Shown piece by piece: positions 1-9,127 of a DNA stretch of 64,000 nucleotides. Where the stretch lies: contig NZ_AUMN01000011.1 of NCBI RefSeq assembly GCF_000430705.1, positions 1-64,000 on the forward strand, written 5' to 3'. The DNA comes from Arthrobacter castelli DSM 16402 (GTDB taxonomy: Bacteria > Actinomycetota > Actinomycetes > Actinomycetales > Micrococcaceae). Within the stretch, counting starts at the first letter, position 1. Each line of letters starts with the position of its first letter. The translations under genes were made by a program, and so were the position numbers. The notes beneath the pieces are model-generated. The model was not told the DNA's origin, made no database searches, and was given only the letters and a program-made list of their open reading frames with translations.

Positions 1-69
1 CTATGTGACACCGAATGAATACGAAATAGCATATAAAAACAATGGGAAAATCGCAGCCTAAATACACCG

Positions 70-1593
70 GTGTCCCACAAACTGGAAACGGTTCACCACG
101 GCATCAGCACCGGCGAACTCGTCCGCACCCCCGCCGCCGGCAACGGGCCGCTGGCCGCCATGGGAGAGATGCTCGCCACCGGCGACACCAGCGGCGCCCA
201 CATCGACGTCGCCGTCAAAACCCTCGAAAGAATCCCAACACGGCTGGCCACCAGCGCGAACCTGGACACCATCATCAGCTTCATCACCGGACACGCCGCC
301 TCCACCACCCCCAAACAAATCCAGGCCATCTCCAACCGCCTCATCCGCAACCTGGAACCGGACACCGACGACCACTACGACTCCGACGCCTACCTGCGCC
401 GTTCCTTCACCATGAACACCGACATCACCGGCATGGTCCACGGCAGCTACCAACTCGACCCTGCCGCCGGCGCCGAACTGATGACCATTCTCAATCCGCT
501 CGCTGCGCCCTACCCGGCCCGGAAAGACGAGCACGGCAACACCATCGCCCGAGACGACCGCAAACCCGCCCAACGCCGCGCCGACGCCTTCGGCGAACTG
601 ATCCGCGCAGGATCCCGCTACCTCGGACCGGTCAACCACGCCAGCGTGCCACAGACCAGCGGCGACACCCCGGACGCAGAGGCAACCAATGACGACTCCG
701 GCAAGAGCGGAGCGCCCTTGACCGAGGTCCCCATGCTTGGGCAGAGCCAAGCCGCCACCCGGCAACCAGGGCAGATACCCGACTTGTTCAGCCTCACCCC
801 CAACGAACAGCCGGAAACGCCGCCGGGCACAGCGCGGCAACCGGACGGCAACGATGCCCGGAAGCAGCCCGGGAACACCGGCCGGCAACATCCCCATAAA
901 CCCCACGAGCCCGGGGATAAACCCGCGCAGCAGTCCGGCAGCAGGGCCGGCAAACTACGGCTCTCCCGCAGACAGAACCGGGTCAGCATCGTCACCACCA
1001 TGGACCAGATCAAAACCGTCCAGGACGGAAGAACCGGACGAGCCAAGCCCGTCGACCCTGTCGACTCCTACTGCGAACAGGTCGGGCCAGTAGCCAGCGG
1101 AACGCTGGCGCGGATGTCCTGCGACGCCCTGTTCGAACGGGTCGTGCTTGACGCCAAGGGAGCACTGCTCGACCTCGGCCTGCCCACCCGGCTCGCCTCA
1201 CCCGCGCAGAGACGCGCCGTGGCCATCAGGGACGGCGGGTGCATAGTTCCGGGCTGCAATCGCCCCGCATCGTGGTGCGAACTTCACCACATCATCTGGT
1301 ATTCGCACGACGGCCCCACCGACATCGGGAACCTCGGACCCGGCTGCCCATCGCACCACAGCGCCCTCCACGCCGGGCTGCTCGAAGCCACGATGATCGA
1401 CGGCATCCCCTACGTCCGCGTCACCGCCAAGGGCGCAAAAACCCTCGGCACCACGATGCCCCTTGGATCTGTCGCTCATCCGGAGCGCACCGACTGGATC
1501 CGCAACAACTACTTCGACCAGCTCAAAAGCGCCGACCACGCCGCCCGCGCCATCATCGTCCCCTGCACCACAGCCTCACAATGGGCCGCATAA
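70..1593 (+). CDS. DUF222/HNH endonuclease-domain protein, N-terminally truncated
   Basis: The C-terminus carries a clear HNH signature (C-x2-P-x-C, a CELHH segment, an NL...H/HH segment near residues 385-430), preceded by DUF222-type sequence such as LDPAAGAELM and AQRRADAF. This family usually has about 100-150 further N-terminal residues before the segment seen here. The open frame begins after a TAA at 34 and a TGA at 16. The only early start is GTG at 70, with no recognisable ribosome-binding site, and the first 60 bases are unusually AT-rich. I read it as a 5'-truncated copy whose expression is doubtful. DUF222/HNH proteins are often multicopy in Actinobacteria and their role is not settled. 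A related complete copy lies at 55462-57420. Confidence 0.72.
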   Translation: MSHKLETVHHGISTGELVRTPAAGNGPLAAMGEMLATGDTSGAHIDVAVKTLERIPTRLATSANLDTIISFITGHAASTTPKQIQAISNRLIRNLEPDTDDHYDSDAYLRRSFTMNTDITGMVHGSYQLDPAAGAELMTILNPLAAPYPARKDEHGNTIARDDRKPAQRRADAFGELIRAGSRYLGPVNHASVPQTSGDTPDAEATNDDSGKSGAPLTEVPMLGQSQAATRQPGQIPDLFSLTPNEQPETPPGTARQPDGNDARKQPGNTGRQHPHKPHEPGDKPAQQSGSRAGKLRLSRRQNRVSIVTTMDQIKTVQDGRTGRAKPVDPVDSYCEQVGPVASGTLARMSCDALFERVVLDAKGALLDLGLPTRLASPAQRRAVAIRDGGCIVPGCNRPASWCELHHIIWYSHDGPTDIGNLGPGCPSHHSALHAGLLEATMIDGIPYVRVTAKGAKTLGTTMPLGSVAHPERTDWIRNNYFDQLKSADHAARAIIVPCTTASQWAA

Positions 1594-1653
1594 ACCCACC
1601 CATACCGTTAGACAGCTGCTGCGCCGGTGCCGGCTGGCCGAGCTGCCGGGCGC

Positions 1654-1708
1654 AGCCAGCCCCCCGCCCTCACAGTTGCCGGAGCCAGCCCCCCGCCCTC
1701 ACAGTTGC
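1654..1708. repeat. Tandem 29-bp duplication at the 3' end of pcaR
   Basis: Two 26-base identical copies, at 1654-1679 and 1683-1708, repeat with a 29-base period. The right copy contains the stop codon and last codons of the IclR gene read leftward. The left copy is a non-coding duplicate just downstream of it. It looks like a slippage product. No function is evident. Confidence 0.85.
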
Positions 1709-2502
1709 TGGGCGGGCGTGCCTGCCGTCAGGTCAGCTTCAATGGCCGAAACCGCCTTGAGCAGCCGCGGCAGATACTCGGAGGTGATCGAGTCGACCGT
1801 CACGCCGGAGGATTGCGCCGACACATTGATCGCCGCGGTCACGTTGCCGTTGCGGTCCCGAACCGGTGCGGCGATGGACCTCAGCCCCGGTTCCAACTCC
1901 TCATCCACCAAGGCATACCCTTGACTCCTGACTTGCTGGAGGACCTTCCGCAACCGGTCTGGTTCGTGCACCGTTTTGGACGTCAGCGCCTTCAGCTGCG
2001 CCTTGGCCAGATATTCGCCCAGCTGCCGTTCCGTAAGCGCTGCCAGATGGACGCGGCCCATCGAGGTCGCGTACGCGGGAAAACGGGTGCCCAGGTTGAT
2101 CCCGACTGTCATGATCCGGCGCGTGGGCACTCGTGCGACGTAGACGATCTCGTTCCCATCCAGCACGGACGCCGACGTTGATTCATGCAGATCGATCGAC
2201 AACTGCTCCAGGTGGGGCTGGGCAATTTCAGGCAACGACAGGCCGGAGAGATAGCTGTAGCCCAGTTCGAGCACCCGCGCGGTCAGCACGAACAGCCGCC
2301 CGTCGGTGCGCACGTAACCGAGCTCCACCAGCGTCAGCAGGAAACGCCGGGCCGTGGCCCGGGTCAGTCCGGTCTTGCGCGCCACATCGCTGAGCGTCAT
2401 CTCGGGGTGGTCGCTGTCGAAGGCGCGGATCACCGAGAGCCCGCGGGCCAGCGATTGCACATACTGCCCGCTGGGAATTGGTATCTGGCTGGTCTCGGTC
2501 AT
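1699..2502 (-). CDS. pcaR: IclR-family regulator of beta-ketoadipate genes (PcaR-like)
   Basis: A 267-residue IclR protein. The N-terminal winged helix-turn-helix spans about residues 15-75 (VQSLARGLSVIRAFD, then LSDVARKTGLTRATARRFL). The effector domain follows to about residue 250, with the family segment ARVPTRRIMTVGINLGTRFP. The length and start of the DNA-binding domain match PcaR/PobR-type regulators. It lies 21 bases after pcaF on the same strand, so it is probably the last gene of pcaIJFR. It likely senses an aromatic acid or beta-ketoadipate and may act on the palindrome before pcaI. The exact effector cannot be read from sequence. Confidence 0.88.
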   Translation of the reverse strand: MTETSQIPIPSGQYVQSLARGLSVIRAFDSDHPEMTLSDVARKTGLTRATARRFLLTLVELGYVRTDGRLFVLTARVLELGYSYLSGLSLPEIAQPHLEQLSIDLHESTSASVLDGNEIVYVARVPTRRIMTVGINLGTRFPAYATSMGRVHLAALTERQLGEYLAKAQLKALTSKTVHEPDRLRKVLQQVRSQGYALVDEELEPGLRSIAAPVRDRNGNVTAAINVSAQSSGVTVDSITSEYLPRLLKAVSAIEADLTAGTPAQQL

Positions 2503-2523
2503 CCCAATATCCTATTCGTCAGG

Positions 2524-3690
2524 TCAGCTTTCCAGCACCACGGCAAGTCCCTGGCCGACACCAATGCAGATCGCTGCCACTCCGATGCCGCCGCCGCGCC
2601 GCTTGAGTTCATGGGCCAGGTGCCCGACCACCCGGGCGCCGGACGCGCCCAGCGGGTGCCCTATGGCGATGGCTCCGCCGTGGATATTGACCTTCTCAGG
2701 ATCGAGCTCCGGCCAGAGCTTGAGGCAGGCCAGGCTCTGTGAGGCGAAGGCTTCGTTCAGTTCGACGACGTCGACATCGTCCCAGCTGTAGCCAGCCCGG
2801 GCCAGTGCCTTGTTGGCGGCTTCCACCGGGGCGATGCCGAAAATGTCCGGATCGTTGCCGGCAACCCCGCGCGATACCAGTCGCGCCAGCGGTTCCGTGC
2901 CAAGTCGGGCGTTTTCGCCCGCCAGCAACAGTGCGCCGGCACCGTCGTTGAGCGGCGACGAATTGCCAGCTGTGACCGTTCCATTGTCCCGGAACACCGG
3001 CTTCAAACCTGCGAGCGTTTCGACAGTTGAGTCGGGCCTGATGCCTTCGTCCCGGGCCAGGTCGGCAACCGGGACCACTTCGGCGTCGTAATGCCCCTCA
3101 TCCCACGCCTTGGCCGCCAAGCGGTGGCTGCGGGCGGCAAACTCGTCCTGTTGCTCACGCGTAATCCCGTACCGATCGGCGAGGATTTCCGCAGTTTCGC
3201 CCAGCGAAACGGTCCACTGATCCGGCATCGCCGGGTTGACCATCCGCCATCCCAGCGTGGAGGAATGCAGCGTTTCATGACCGGCCGGGAAGGGCTTGGC
3301 CGGTTTGGGCAGAATCCAGGGCGCGCGGCTCATGGATTCAACGCCGCCGGCGACCATCAGATCCGCGTCGCCGGTTTCGATGGCGCGGCTGCCCTGAATT
3401 ACGGCCTCGACACCGGACCCGCACAAGCGGTTCACGGTGGCCCCGGGAACCGAGGTCTCATAGCCGGCAAGCAAAGCAGCCATCCGCGCGACGTTGCGGT
3501 TGTCTTCGCCCGCCTGGTTCGCGTCGCCCACCAGCACCTCGTCGATGGAGGCGCTCTCAAGCCCGGTGTTCCTGTTCAGCAGTTCCTTGAGTACGACGGC
3601 GGCCAGGTCGTCCGGGCGGGTGGTGGCCAGCGACTTGCCGAGGCGGCCGAACGGGGTGCGGACGGCGTCGTAAATGAAGCTGGCACTCAT
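2524..3690 (-). CDS. pcaF: Beta-ketoadipyl-CoA thiolase
   Basis: Cleaves 3-oxoadipyl-CoA with CoA to succinyl-CoA and acetyl-CoA, the last step of the beta-ketoadipate pathway. The 388-residue protein has the thiolase nucleophile in NRLCGSG (Cys90), the NEAFA motif, the GHPLGASGAR block (His about 345) and the C-terminal catalytic Cys in CIGVGQG (about 375). An ATG at 3690 beginning MSASFIYDAVRTPFG was chosen because thiolases start this way; the longer upstream frame has no thiolase similarity. Its start overlaps the end of pcaJ by four bases, indicating translational coupling. Confidence 0.95.
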   Translation of the reverse strand: MSASFIYDAVRTPFGRLGKSLATTRPDDLAAVVLKELLNRNTGLESASIDEVLVGDANQAGEDNRNVARMAALLAGYETSVPGATVNRLCGSGVEAVIQGSRAIETGDADLMVAGGVESMSRAPWILPKPAKPFPAGHETLHSSTLGWRMVNPAMPDQWTVSLGETAEILADRYGITREQQDEFAARSHRLAAKAWDEGHYDAEVVPVADLARDEGIRPDSTVETLAGLKPVFRDNGTVTAGNSSPLNDGAGALLLAGENARLGTEPLARLVSRGVAGNDPDIFGIAPVEAANKALARAGYSWDDVDVVELNEAFASQSLACLKLWPELDPEKVNIHGGAIAIGHPLGASGARVVGHLAHELKRRGGGIGVAAICIGVGQGLAVVLES

Positions 3691-4334
3691 GCCGCCACCA
3701 GTCCGTCCAGCAGCTGCACGCCCATGGCCTCCTGCAACGCCGCCAGGTCCATGTCGGCGAAGATTTCCAGCACCCGCAGTTGCCCGTCGACGATCTCGAA
3801 GAGAGCCATGTCCGTATAGACCCGTTCCACGGTGCCGATTCCGGTCAACGGATAAGTGCACTGCTCGACGATCTTGCAGTCGCCGTTCTTGGTGAACAGA
3901 TTCATCATCACGTACACGTGCTTGGCGCCGATGGCCAGGTCCATGGCACCGCCTACCGCGGGGATTGCGTCGGCCGCACCGGTGTGCCAGTTCGCCAAAT
4001 CCCCGGTGACCGACACCTGGTACCCGCCGAGGACGCAGTAGTCGATGTGCCCGCCACGCATCATGGCGAAGGAGTCGGCGTGGTGGAAGTAGCTTGCCCC
4101 GGCGGGTTCAGTGACCGGGATTTTGCCGGCGTTGATCAGGTCTTCGTCGATTTCGTCCTCGGCCGCGGCCCTGCCCATGCCGAGCATGCCATTTTCGGTG
4201 TGGAGTATGATTTCGCGATCTTCCGGCAGGTAGTCCGCGGCCAGCGTCGGCAACCCGATCCCCAGGTTCACGATGGCGCCGTCCGGAAAGTCTGCGGCGA
4301 GGCGTTCGGCTATTTCATTGCGACTGAGTTTCAT
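3687..4334 (-). CDS. pcaJ: 3-oxoadipate CoA-transferase, beta subunit
   Basis: The 215-residue B subunit of a family I CoA-transferase, which moves CoA from succinyl-CoA to 3-oxoadipate together with PcaI. The catalytic glutamate is in TENGMLG (Glu47), with the NLGIGLPT segment before it. Length is typical for the subunit. It overlaps both neighbours by four bases (ATGA-type junctions), so pcaI-pcaJ-pcaF is a tightly coupled operon. Confidence 0.95.
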   Translation of the reverse strand: MKLSRNEIAERLAADFPDGAIVNLGIGLPTLAADYLPEDREIILHTENGMLGMGRAAAEDEIDEDLINAGKIPVTEPAGASYFHHADSFAMMRGGHIDYCVLGGYQVSVTGDLANWHTGAADAIPAVGGAMDLAIGAKHVYVMMNLFTKNGDCKIVEQCTYPLTGIGTVERVYTDMALFEIVDGQLRVLEIFADMDLAALQEAMGVQLLDGLVAA

Positions 4335-5095
4335 AATGCCTTTCCTGCGGTGGCGGCGGAGCCTGCTGTGGCGGCGGTGCTTCCGGAGCCTGCTGTAGCT
4401 GTGGCGGCGATGTTGTCGGCGGCCGGCGCGTTCCGCGGCAGCTCGAGCACCCGGTCAACGTAGATGCCCGGCGTAATCACCGCCTCCGGATCGAGTTCGC
4501 CCAGCGGCACGACGTCGTCCACCTGGGCGATCGCCGTCGTCGCCGCGGCAGCCATTATGGGACCGAAGTTGCGTGCCGTCTTCCGGTACACCAGGTTGCC
4601 CCAGCGGTCTGACTTCAGCGCCTTGATCAGGGCGAAGTCGGCCTTGATCGGGTACTCGAGGACGTAGTCCCGCCCGTCGATATGCCGCGTTTCCTTGCCC
4701 TCGGCCAGCATGGTGCCGTATCCGGTGGGCGTGAAGAAGGCGCCGACACCCGCCCCTGCTGCACGGATGCGTTCGGCCAGGTTCCCCTGCGGCACGACTT
4801 CCAGTTCGATGTCCCCGGCCAGGTAACGCTCGTCGAAGATTTGCGAATCCTTCTGACGCGGGAAGGAACAGATCATTTTCCGCACCTGCCCGGCGCCGAT
4901 CAAGGCCGCCAGTCCCGTGGTGCCGTTTCCCGCATTGTTATTGACGACAACCAAGTCCTTCGCGCCATGCTCCAGCAGCGCATCGATGAGTTCGACGGGC
5001 TGGCCTGCCCGCCCGAATCCACCCATCATGACGGTGGCTCCATCCGGAATGTCAGCGACCGCCTCCGCGGCACTGCCGATCTGTTTGTTGACCAT
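4331..5095 (-). CDS. pcaI: 3-oxoadipate CoA-transferase, alpha subunit
   Basis: The A subunit partner of PcaJ. The glycine-rich segment MMGGFGRAGQP lies near residues 25-36, followed by family I CoA-transferase alpha features (VVNNNAG, VVPQGNLAERIRAAGAG, FTPTGYGT). Start ATG at 5095 (MVNKQIGS) is preceded by a good GGAAGGAC ribosome-binding site, so the longer upstream frame is rejected. The last 25 or so residues are an Ala/Thr/Gly/Ser repeat tail, absent from typical PcaI and encoded by short repeated DNA near 4335-4410. First gene of the pcaIJFR operon. Confidence 0.94.
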   Translation of the reverse strand: MVNKQIGSAAEAVADIPDGATVMMGGFGRAGQPVELIDALLEHGAKDLVVVNNNAGNGTTGLAALIGAGQVRKMICSFPRQKDSQIFDERYLAGDIELEVVPQGNLAERIRAAGAGVGAFFTPTGYGTMLAEGKETRHIDGRDYVLEYPIKADFALIKALKSDRWGNLVYRKTARNFGPIMAAAATTAIAQVDDVVPLGELDPEAVITPGIYVDRVLELPRNAPAADNIAATATAGSGSTAATAGSAATAGKAL

Positions 5096-5138
5096 AGAAG
5101 TCCTTCCGCACTGAGAGCGTGTTCGCTTCGCAAACGAA

Positions 5139-5155
5139 TGTTCTAATAGTGAACA
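5139..5155. promoter_or_regulatory. Candidate IclR-type operator before pcaI
   Basis: A palindrome TGTTC-TAATAGT-GAACA lies 44 bases before the pcaI start. Its layout (GTTC, seven mostly A/T bases, GAAC) is repeated at 38626-38640 before the ABC/mandelate operon. IclR proteins commonly bind such 15-bp palindromes. Which of the three IclR proteins in this window binds is unknown; PcaR is the natural guess. Confidence 0.5.
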
Positions 5156-5195
5156 TAGCACGAAGCCGGGGCGGGGGCAATGGTTGCGGCAGCAT

Positions 5196-5942
5196 TCAGG
5201 TTCCCCCGGTGCGGTTCTTTCGTGCGCCCCATCGGTACTCGTACTCCGGTCGGCCGGGTGTTCCATAGCGCGGAGTGCGGACCGCCGACCCGTCCGTTGC
5301 CAGGTGCTCGAGGTACCGCCGGGCCGTCACCCGGGACATTCCCAACTCGTCCATGACTTCGGTGGCGGAGACTCCCGCATGCGCGGTTTGCAAAAGGTCG
5401 ACGACGGCGGCGAGAGTCGCTTCCGACATTCCCTTGGGCAGGTTCGCGGTTCCCGGGCTTCGCAAGGCGGCGAGTGTCTTATCCACTTCGGACTGGTTGA
5501 TGGTGGACGGCTGCCGGGCCATACTTTCGTGGAATTCCTTGAACTGGCTGAGCTTCTCGCTAAAGGAGGAGAAGGTGAATGGCTTGATCAGGTATTGGGC
5601 GACTCCGGCCGCAACCGCCCGCTGGACAATGGGAAGTTCCCGCACGGCTGTGACGGCGATGATCCCGGTGGAAAACCCCGCCCCGCGCACCCGGTGGATG
5701 ATATCCAGGCCATGAATGTCCGGCAGGTTCATGTCCAGCAGCATCAGGTGGATCGCGCCCGTATCGCTGTCCCGGGCGGATTCGGCCATCACTTTCAATG
5801 CTTCGGCTCCGGTCGTCGCCACGGCTGCCAGCTCAAACCCGTCGGCCCGGCGCACGTATTCGGCGTGCGCGTCGGCGGCAATTGACTCGTCCTCCACAAC
5901 GAGGACACGGATGGATTCACTCACGGACGGCTCGCTCATCAT
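5196..5942 (-). CDS. Response regulator, CitB/DcuR family
   Basis: A 248-residue cytoplasmic regulator. The receiver domain (about residues 11-135) has the acidic pocket VVEDE, phosphoacceptor Asp70 in LLDMNLPD, the switch Thr in VTAVR and Lys in IKPF. The C-terminal domain has a helix-turn-helix (ATEVMDELGMSRVTARRYLEHL) as in CitB/DcuR/MalR. The start overlaps the sensor kinase stop, so the two are co-translated. Given the divergent GntP permease, it probably activates uptake of an organic acid. The ligand is not determinable here. Confidence 0.9.
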   Translation of the reverse strand: MMSEPSVSESIRVLVVEDESIAADAHAEYVRRADGFELAAVATTGAEALKVMAESARDSDTGAIHLMLLDMNLPDIHGLDIIHRVRGAGFSTGIIAVTAVRELPIVQRAVAAGVAQYLIKPFTFSSFSEKLSQFKEFHESMARQPSTINQSEVDKTLAALRSPGTANLPKGMSEATLAAVVDLLQTAHAGVSATEVMDELGMSRVTARRYLEHLATDGSAVRTPRYGTPGRPEYEYRWGARKNRTGGT

Positions 5943-7606
5943 GGCTCCGCTGGACGATGCGGAACACCATCGGCGTCGGCGTCACGGGGCTGCAGCTCAC
6001 GGTCCCCGCCGACCGAGTCGTACATCGGCAGCCGGACGTTGAAAACCGCTCCCCCGTCCACCGCCTGCACGGTCACCTCGCCGCCGAGCCGGGTGCAGGC
6101 CTGCCGCACCAGGGCCAGTCCGAGGCCGCCGGATTCCGGGACAGATTTGGTACTGAACCCCAGATCGAAGATTCGCTCGATCTCCAATACATCGATACCC
6201 GTTCCGTTGTTCCAGACCCGGATACAGAAGTCGTCATCGGCGACCGCCAGATCAACGGCGACCCTTGGTTCCTCCCCCGCCGTGGCGGCGTCGAACGCGT
6301 TGTCGAGCAGGTTCCCCAGGATCGTCACCAGCTCCCGCGGATCCAGCGCCGGCGGCACCAGTGAGTGCTCCGCATTGATGTCCAGCTCGATTCCACGTTC
6401 GTTGGCTTGGGCCGCCTTGCCCACCAGCAGCGCTGAGAGGTACGGCTCGTCCACCGACGCCACCACGTTGTCGGTGAGTTGCTGCGAGCGCTGCATGTCC
6501 ACGGCAGCGAATTCGGCGGCGTCATTGCTGCGGCCGAGCTCGATCAGGGACACGATCGTGTGCAGCCGGTTGGAATGTTCGTGGGTCTGCGCCCGCAGGG
6601 CGTCAGTCACCGTTTGCATGGTCTGCAGCTCGCCGGTCAATTCCTCGATTTCCGTGTGGTCCCGGAATGTGGTCACCGTACCCATACTCGCCCGCGGATG
6701 GGCCGAAACGGCCGGCGGCATGGCTGCTTCCTGGTTCACCACGAGGATCCTGTCGGCGGTCAGATACAGTTCGTCCGTTGCCCGTCGGCCGCTGCGCAGC
6801 AGTTCCTTCAGCGCGGCCGGAAGCTCCAGCTCCCGGGTGTGGACCGGACGGTCATCGACGCCGGGAGCGGGCAGGTTGAGCAGCGACGCCGCCTGGTCGT
6901 TGTAGAGGACGAGCTCGCCGGAGGAACTGACCAGCACCATCCCCTCACGCACCGAGTGCAGCACGGCGTCGTAAAAGACGAACATCCGCGAGAGGTTCTC
7001 CGGCCCCAGGCCCAGGGTCAGCTGCCGCAGCCGGCGACTGATCCACCAGGACGCCAGGCTGCCAATCACCAAGGCCCCGGCGGCGGTGCCGAACAGCAGG
7101 GGCAGCTGCGAGGCGAGCGCTTCGCTGACGCTGGCGATGGTGACGCCCGACGAGACCAGGGCAACCACGTCGCCGTCGTCGTCGAACACCGGAGCGATGG
7201 TGCGCACGGACGGACCAAGCGTTCCGGTGTAGGTCTCGGTGTACGTTTCACCCGCCAGCGCCTGCCGCACGGAACCGATGTACTCGCCGCCGATTTCCTT
7301 TTCGTTCCGGTGGGTGAAGCGGGTGCGATCCGGCGCCATGATGGTGATGAAATCCGCGTTGCTCTCGTTCATCACCGTGCGGGCATAGGGCTGGAGCAGC
7401 TGCGTGGGGGTGTCGCTTTGCACCGCGCGAACCACAAACGGGTCGTTGGCCAGCGTGGTGGTGACGGCGTGCATTCTGCCGGCCGCTTCGGCATATTGCT
7501 GGTCGCTCGCGTCCTGGTACATCACCCAGGCGATGCCGGCCGTCAGGCACAGCACAAAGATGAGCTGCCCGGCGAAGAACCGGCGGGAGATGGTCCAGGA
7601 CTTCAA
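5939..7606 (-). CDS. Sensor histidine kinase, CitA/DcuS family
   Basis: A 555-residue membrane kinase. A transmembrane helix at about residues 10-30, an extracytoplasmic sensor domain of about 130 residues, a second helix at about 170-190, a PAS domain, then a kinase core with the His-box HEHSNRLH (about 345), N-box ILGNLLDNAFDA and G-box GGLGLALVRQ. CitA/DcuS relatives sense external citrate or C4-dicarboxylates. Here the neighbouring transporter is GntP-like, so the signal may be a sugar acid or other hydroxy-acid. The kinase is the first gene of its leftward operon and is divergent from the permease. Confidence 0.92.
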   Translation of the reverse strand: MKSWTISRRFFAGQLIFVLCLTAGIAWVMYQDASDQQYAEAAGRMHAVTTTLANDPFVVRAVQSDTPTQLLQPYARTVMNESNADFITIMAPDRTRFTHRNEKEIGGEYIGSVRQALAGETYTETYTGTLGPSVRTIAPVFDDDGDVVALVSSGVTIASVSEALASQLPLLFGTAAGALVIGSLASWWISRRLRQLTLGLGPENLSRMFVFYDAVLHSVREGMVLVSSSGELVLYNDQAASLLNLPAPGVDDRPVHTRELELPAALKELLRSGRRATDELYLTADRILVVNQEAAMPPAVSAHPRASMGTVTTFRDHTEIEELTGELQTMQTVTDALRAQTHEHSNRLHTIVSLIELGRSNDAAEFAAVDMQRSQQLTDNVVASVDEPYLSALLVGKAAQANERGIELDINAEHSLVPPALDPRELVTILGNLLDNAFDAATAGEEPRVAVDLAVADDDFCIRVWNNGTGIDVLEIERIFDLGFSTKSVPESGGLGLALVRQACTRLGGEVTVQAVDGGAVFNVRLPMYDSVGGDRELQPRDADADGVPHRPAEP

Positions 7607-7753
7607 GAAACTGCGCCTCCTTCCCGGTCCGGAATTTTGTGACGTGGTGAACAGTATGAACGCAAGTCGTGATGGGCGTCACTGATCTGTGCACCATGGT
7701 CAGCGGCGCACGTCGCATTCATGTGCTTCCACCCTATTAAGAAAGGACAAATT

Positions 7754-9085
7754 TTGAGTGACACATTGATACTTGTCCACACGGGGATCTCCATCCTCAT
7801 CATCGTGGGCTTGATCCTCGGCACCAAATTGCATGAGGTCCTGGCCATCACCATTGGTGCCCTGTACCTGGGCATCGCCACCGGCCTTGGCTTCGCCAAC
7901 ACGGCCGAAACTGTAGCTTCCGGTTTTGGCGGCATCATGGGGGACATTGGGCTGCTGATTATCTTCGGCGTGCTGCTCGGTTCCCTGCTGTCCGCGGTGG
8001 GAGCCCTGGAACGACTGACATCGGCCCTGTTGCGGGTGTTCGGCGCGGAACGCTCGCCTTACGTCTTCGGCATGTCGATGAGCAGCATCTTCCCGGCCAT
8101 CTACACCGATGTGCTGCTGGTGCTGACCGCCCCGCTGGGCAACCGCATCGCACCGCGCATCAAGCACAACGGCACGGCCTCGATGGGCGCTGCCCTGGTT
8201 CTTGGTTCCGAACTGGGCCTGGTCCTGGTGGTCCCGGGCGCCGGGGCATTGGCCGTCGCCGGCCTGCTCAACGTCTCGTTGAGCCAGATGCTGTTGTGGG
8301 GTCTGGTGGTGGCGCTGCCGACGGCGTTCTTCAGCATCCTGGCCTACCGCTGGCTGCTCAAGCGCGGGTTGTGGAACGCGGAAAAGGACGAAATCACCGC
8401 AGTTCCCTCCAATGGGGCCACAGAAGCGCCGAAACGTTCATCGCTGCCGTTGCCGCTGTTGTTGCTCCCGCTGCTGATCTCGGTGGCGCTCATTGCCCTC
8501 GGCGGCATCGCGAAGGCCGCCGGGCTGGAAGACGGCGTCATCAGCTTCCTGGGCAATCCGATGGTCGCGCTGCTGCTCGGCCTGCTGCTCGCCTACTTCA
8601 TCGCCTGGCGTTCGCTGGGCAACGACGTCGTCAATGGCGCCTTGGATAAGGCGCTGCGCGACGGCGGTCCGATCCTGGTCATTACCGGCCTCGGCGGTGC
8701 CCTCGGTTCCGTGATCAGCGAGAGCGGGCTCGAAGACATCCTGGCCGGTTACTTCTCAGCCAACGCGTTGTCCCCGCTGCTGCTGGCGTGGCTGATCGCC
8801 GTCATCCTGCATGCGGCCATCGGCTCCACCTCGGTCGCTGCGATCACCGCCGCCGGCATCCTGGCCCCGGTGATGGGCCAGATCGGCGTCGATCCGCTAC
8901 TGATCGCGCTGGCCGCGGGAAGCGGCGCGTTGTTCGCGCTGCACGTGAACAGCAACTTTTTCTGGATGACGCAGAAACTGCTGAACCTGTCGACGCAGGG
9001 AACGTTGAAGGTCTGCACTATCATCACCTCGATCGCATCAGTGATTTCGCTGTTCTGCGTCCTCGGGTTGAGCCTGTTCCTCTAG
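7754..9085 (+). CDS. GntP-family permease (organic/sugar acid:H+ symporter)
   Basis: A 443-residue, very hydrophobic protein with about 12 membrane segments and GntP-like blocks (SMSSIFPAIYTDVLLVL, ITGLGGALG, a histidine-containing HAAIGSTSVA segment, ALHVNSNFFW). The TTG at 7754 is preferred because AAGAAAGGA lies seven bases upstream; an ATG at 7721 would add 11 non-family residues. GntP proteins import gluconate and related hydroxy-acids. Divergent pairing with the CitA/DcuS-type kinase suggests ligand-induced expression. Confidence 0.88.
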   Translation: MSDTLILVHTGISILIIVGLILGTKLHEVLAITIGALYLGIATGLGFANTAETVASGFGGIMGDIGLLIIFGVLLGSLLSAVGALERLTSALLRVFGAERSPYVFGMSMSSIFPAIYTDVLLVLTAPLGNRIAPRIKHNGTASMGAALVLGSELGLVLVVPGAGALAVAGLLNVSLSQMLLWGLVVALPTAFFSILAYRWLLKRGLWNAEKDEITAVPSNGATEAPKRSSLPLPLLLLPLLISVALIALGGIAKAAGLEDGVISFLGNPMVALLLGLLLAYFIAWRSLGNDVVNGALDKALRDGGPILVITGLGGALGSVISESGLEDILAGYFSANALSPLLLAWLIAVILHAAIGSTSVAAITAAGILAPVMGQIGVDPLLIALAAGSGALFALHVNSNFFWMTQKLLNLSTQGTLKVCTIITSIASVISLFCVLGLSLFL

Positions 9086-9095
9086 GGCTGGTACC

Positions 9096-9119
9096 GCCGG
9101 ATCCAACGCGGGATCCGGC
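9096..9119 (+). terminator. Hairpin after the GntP gene
   Basis: A perfect nine-base stem (GCCGGATCC / GGATCCGGC) with a six-base loop starts 11 bases after the permease stop. No T-run follows, as is common in high-GC Actinobacteria. Confidence 0.5.
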
Positions 9120-9127
9120 AAGAGGTC

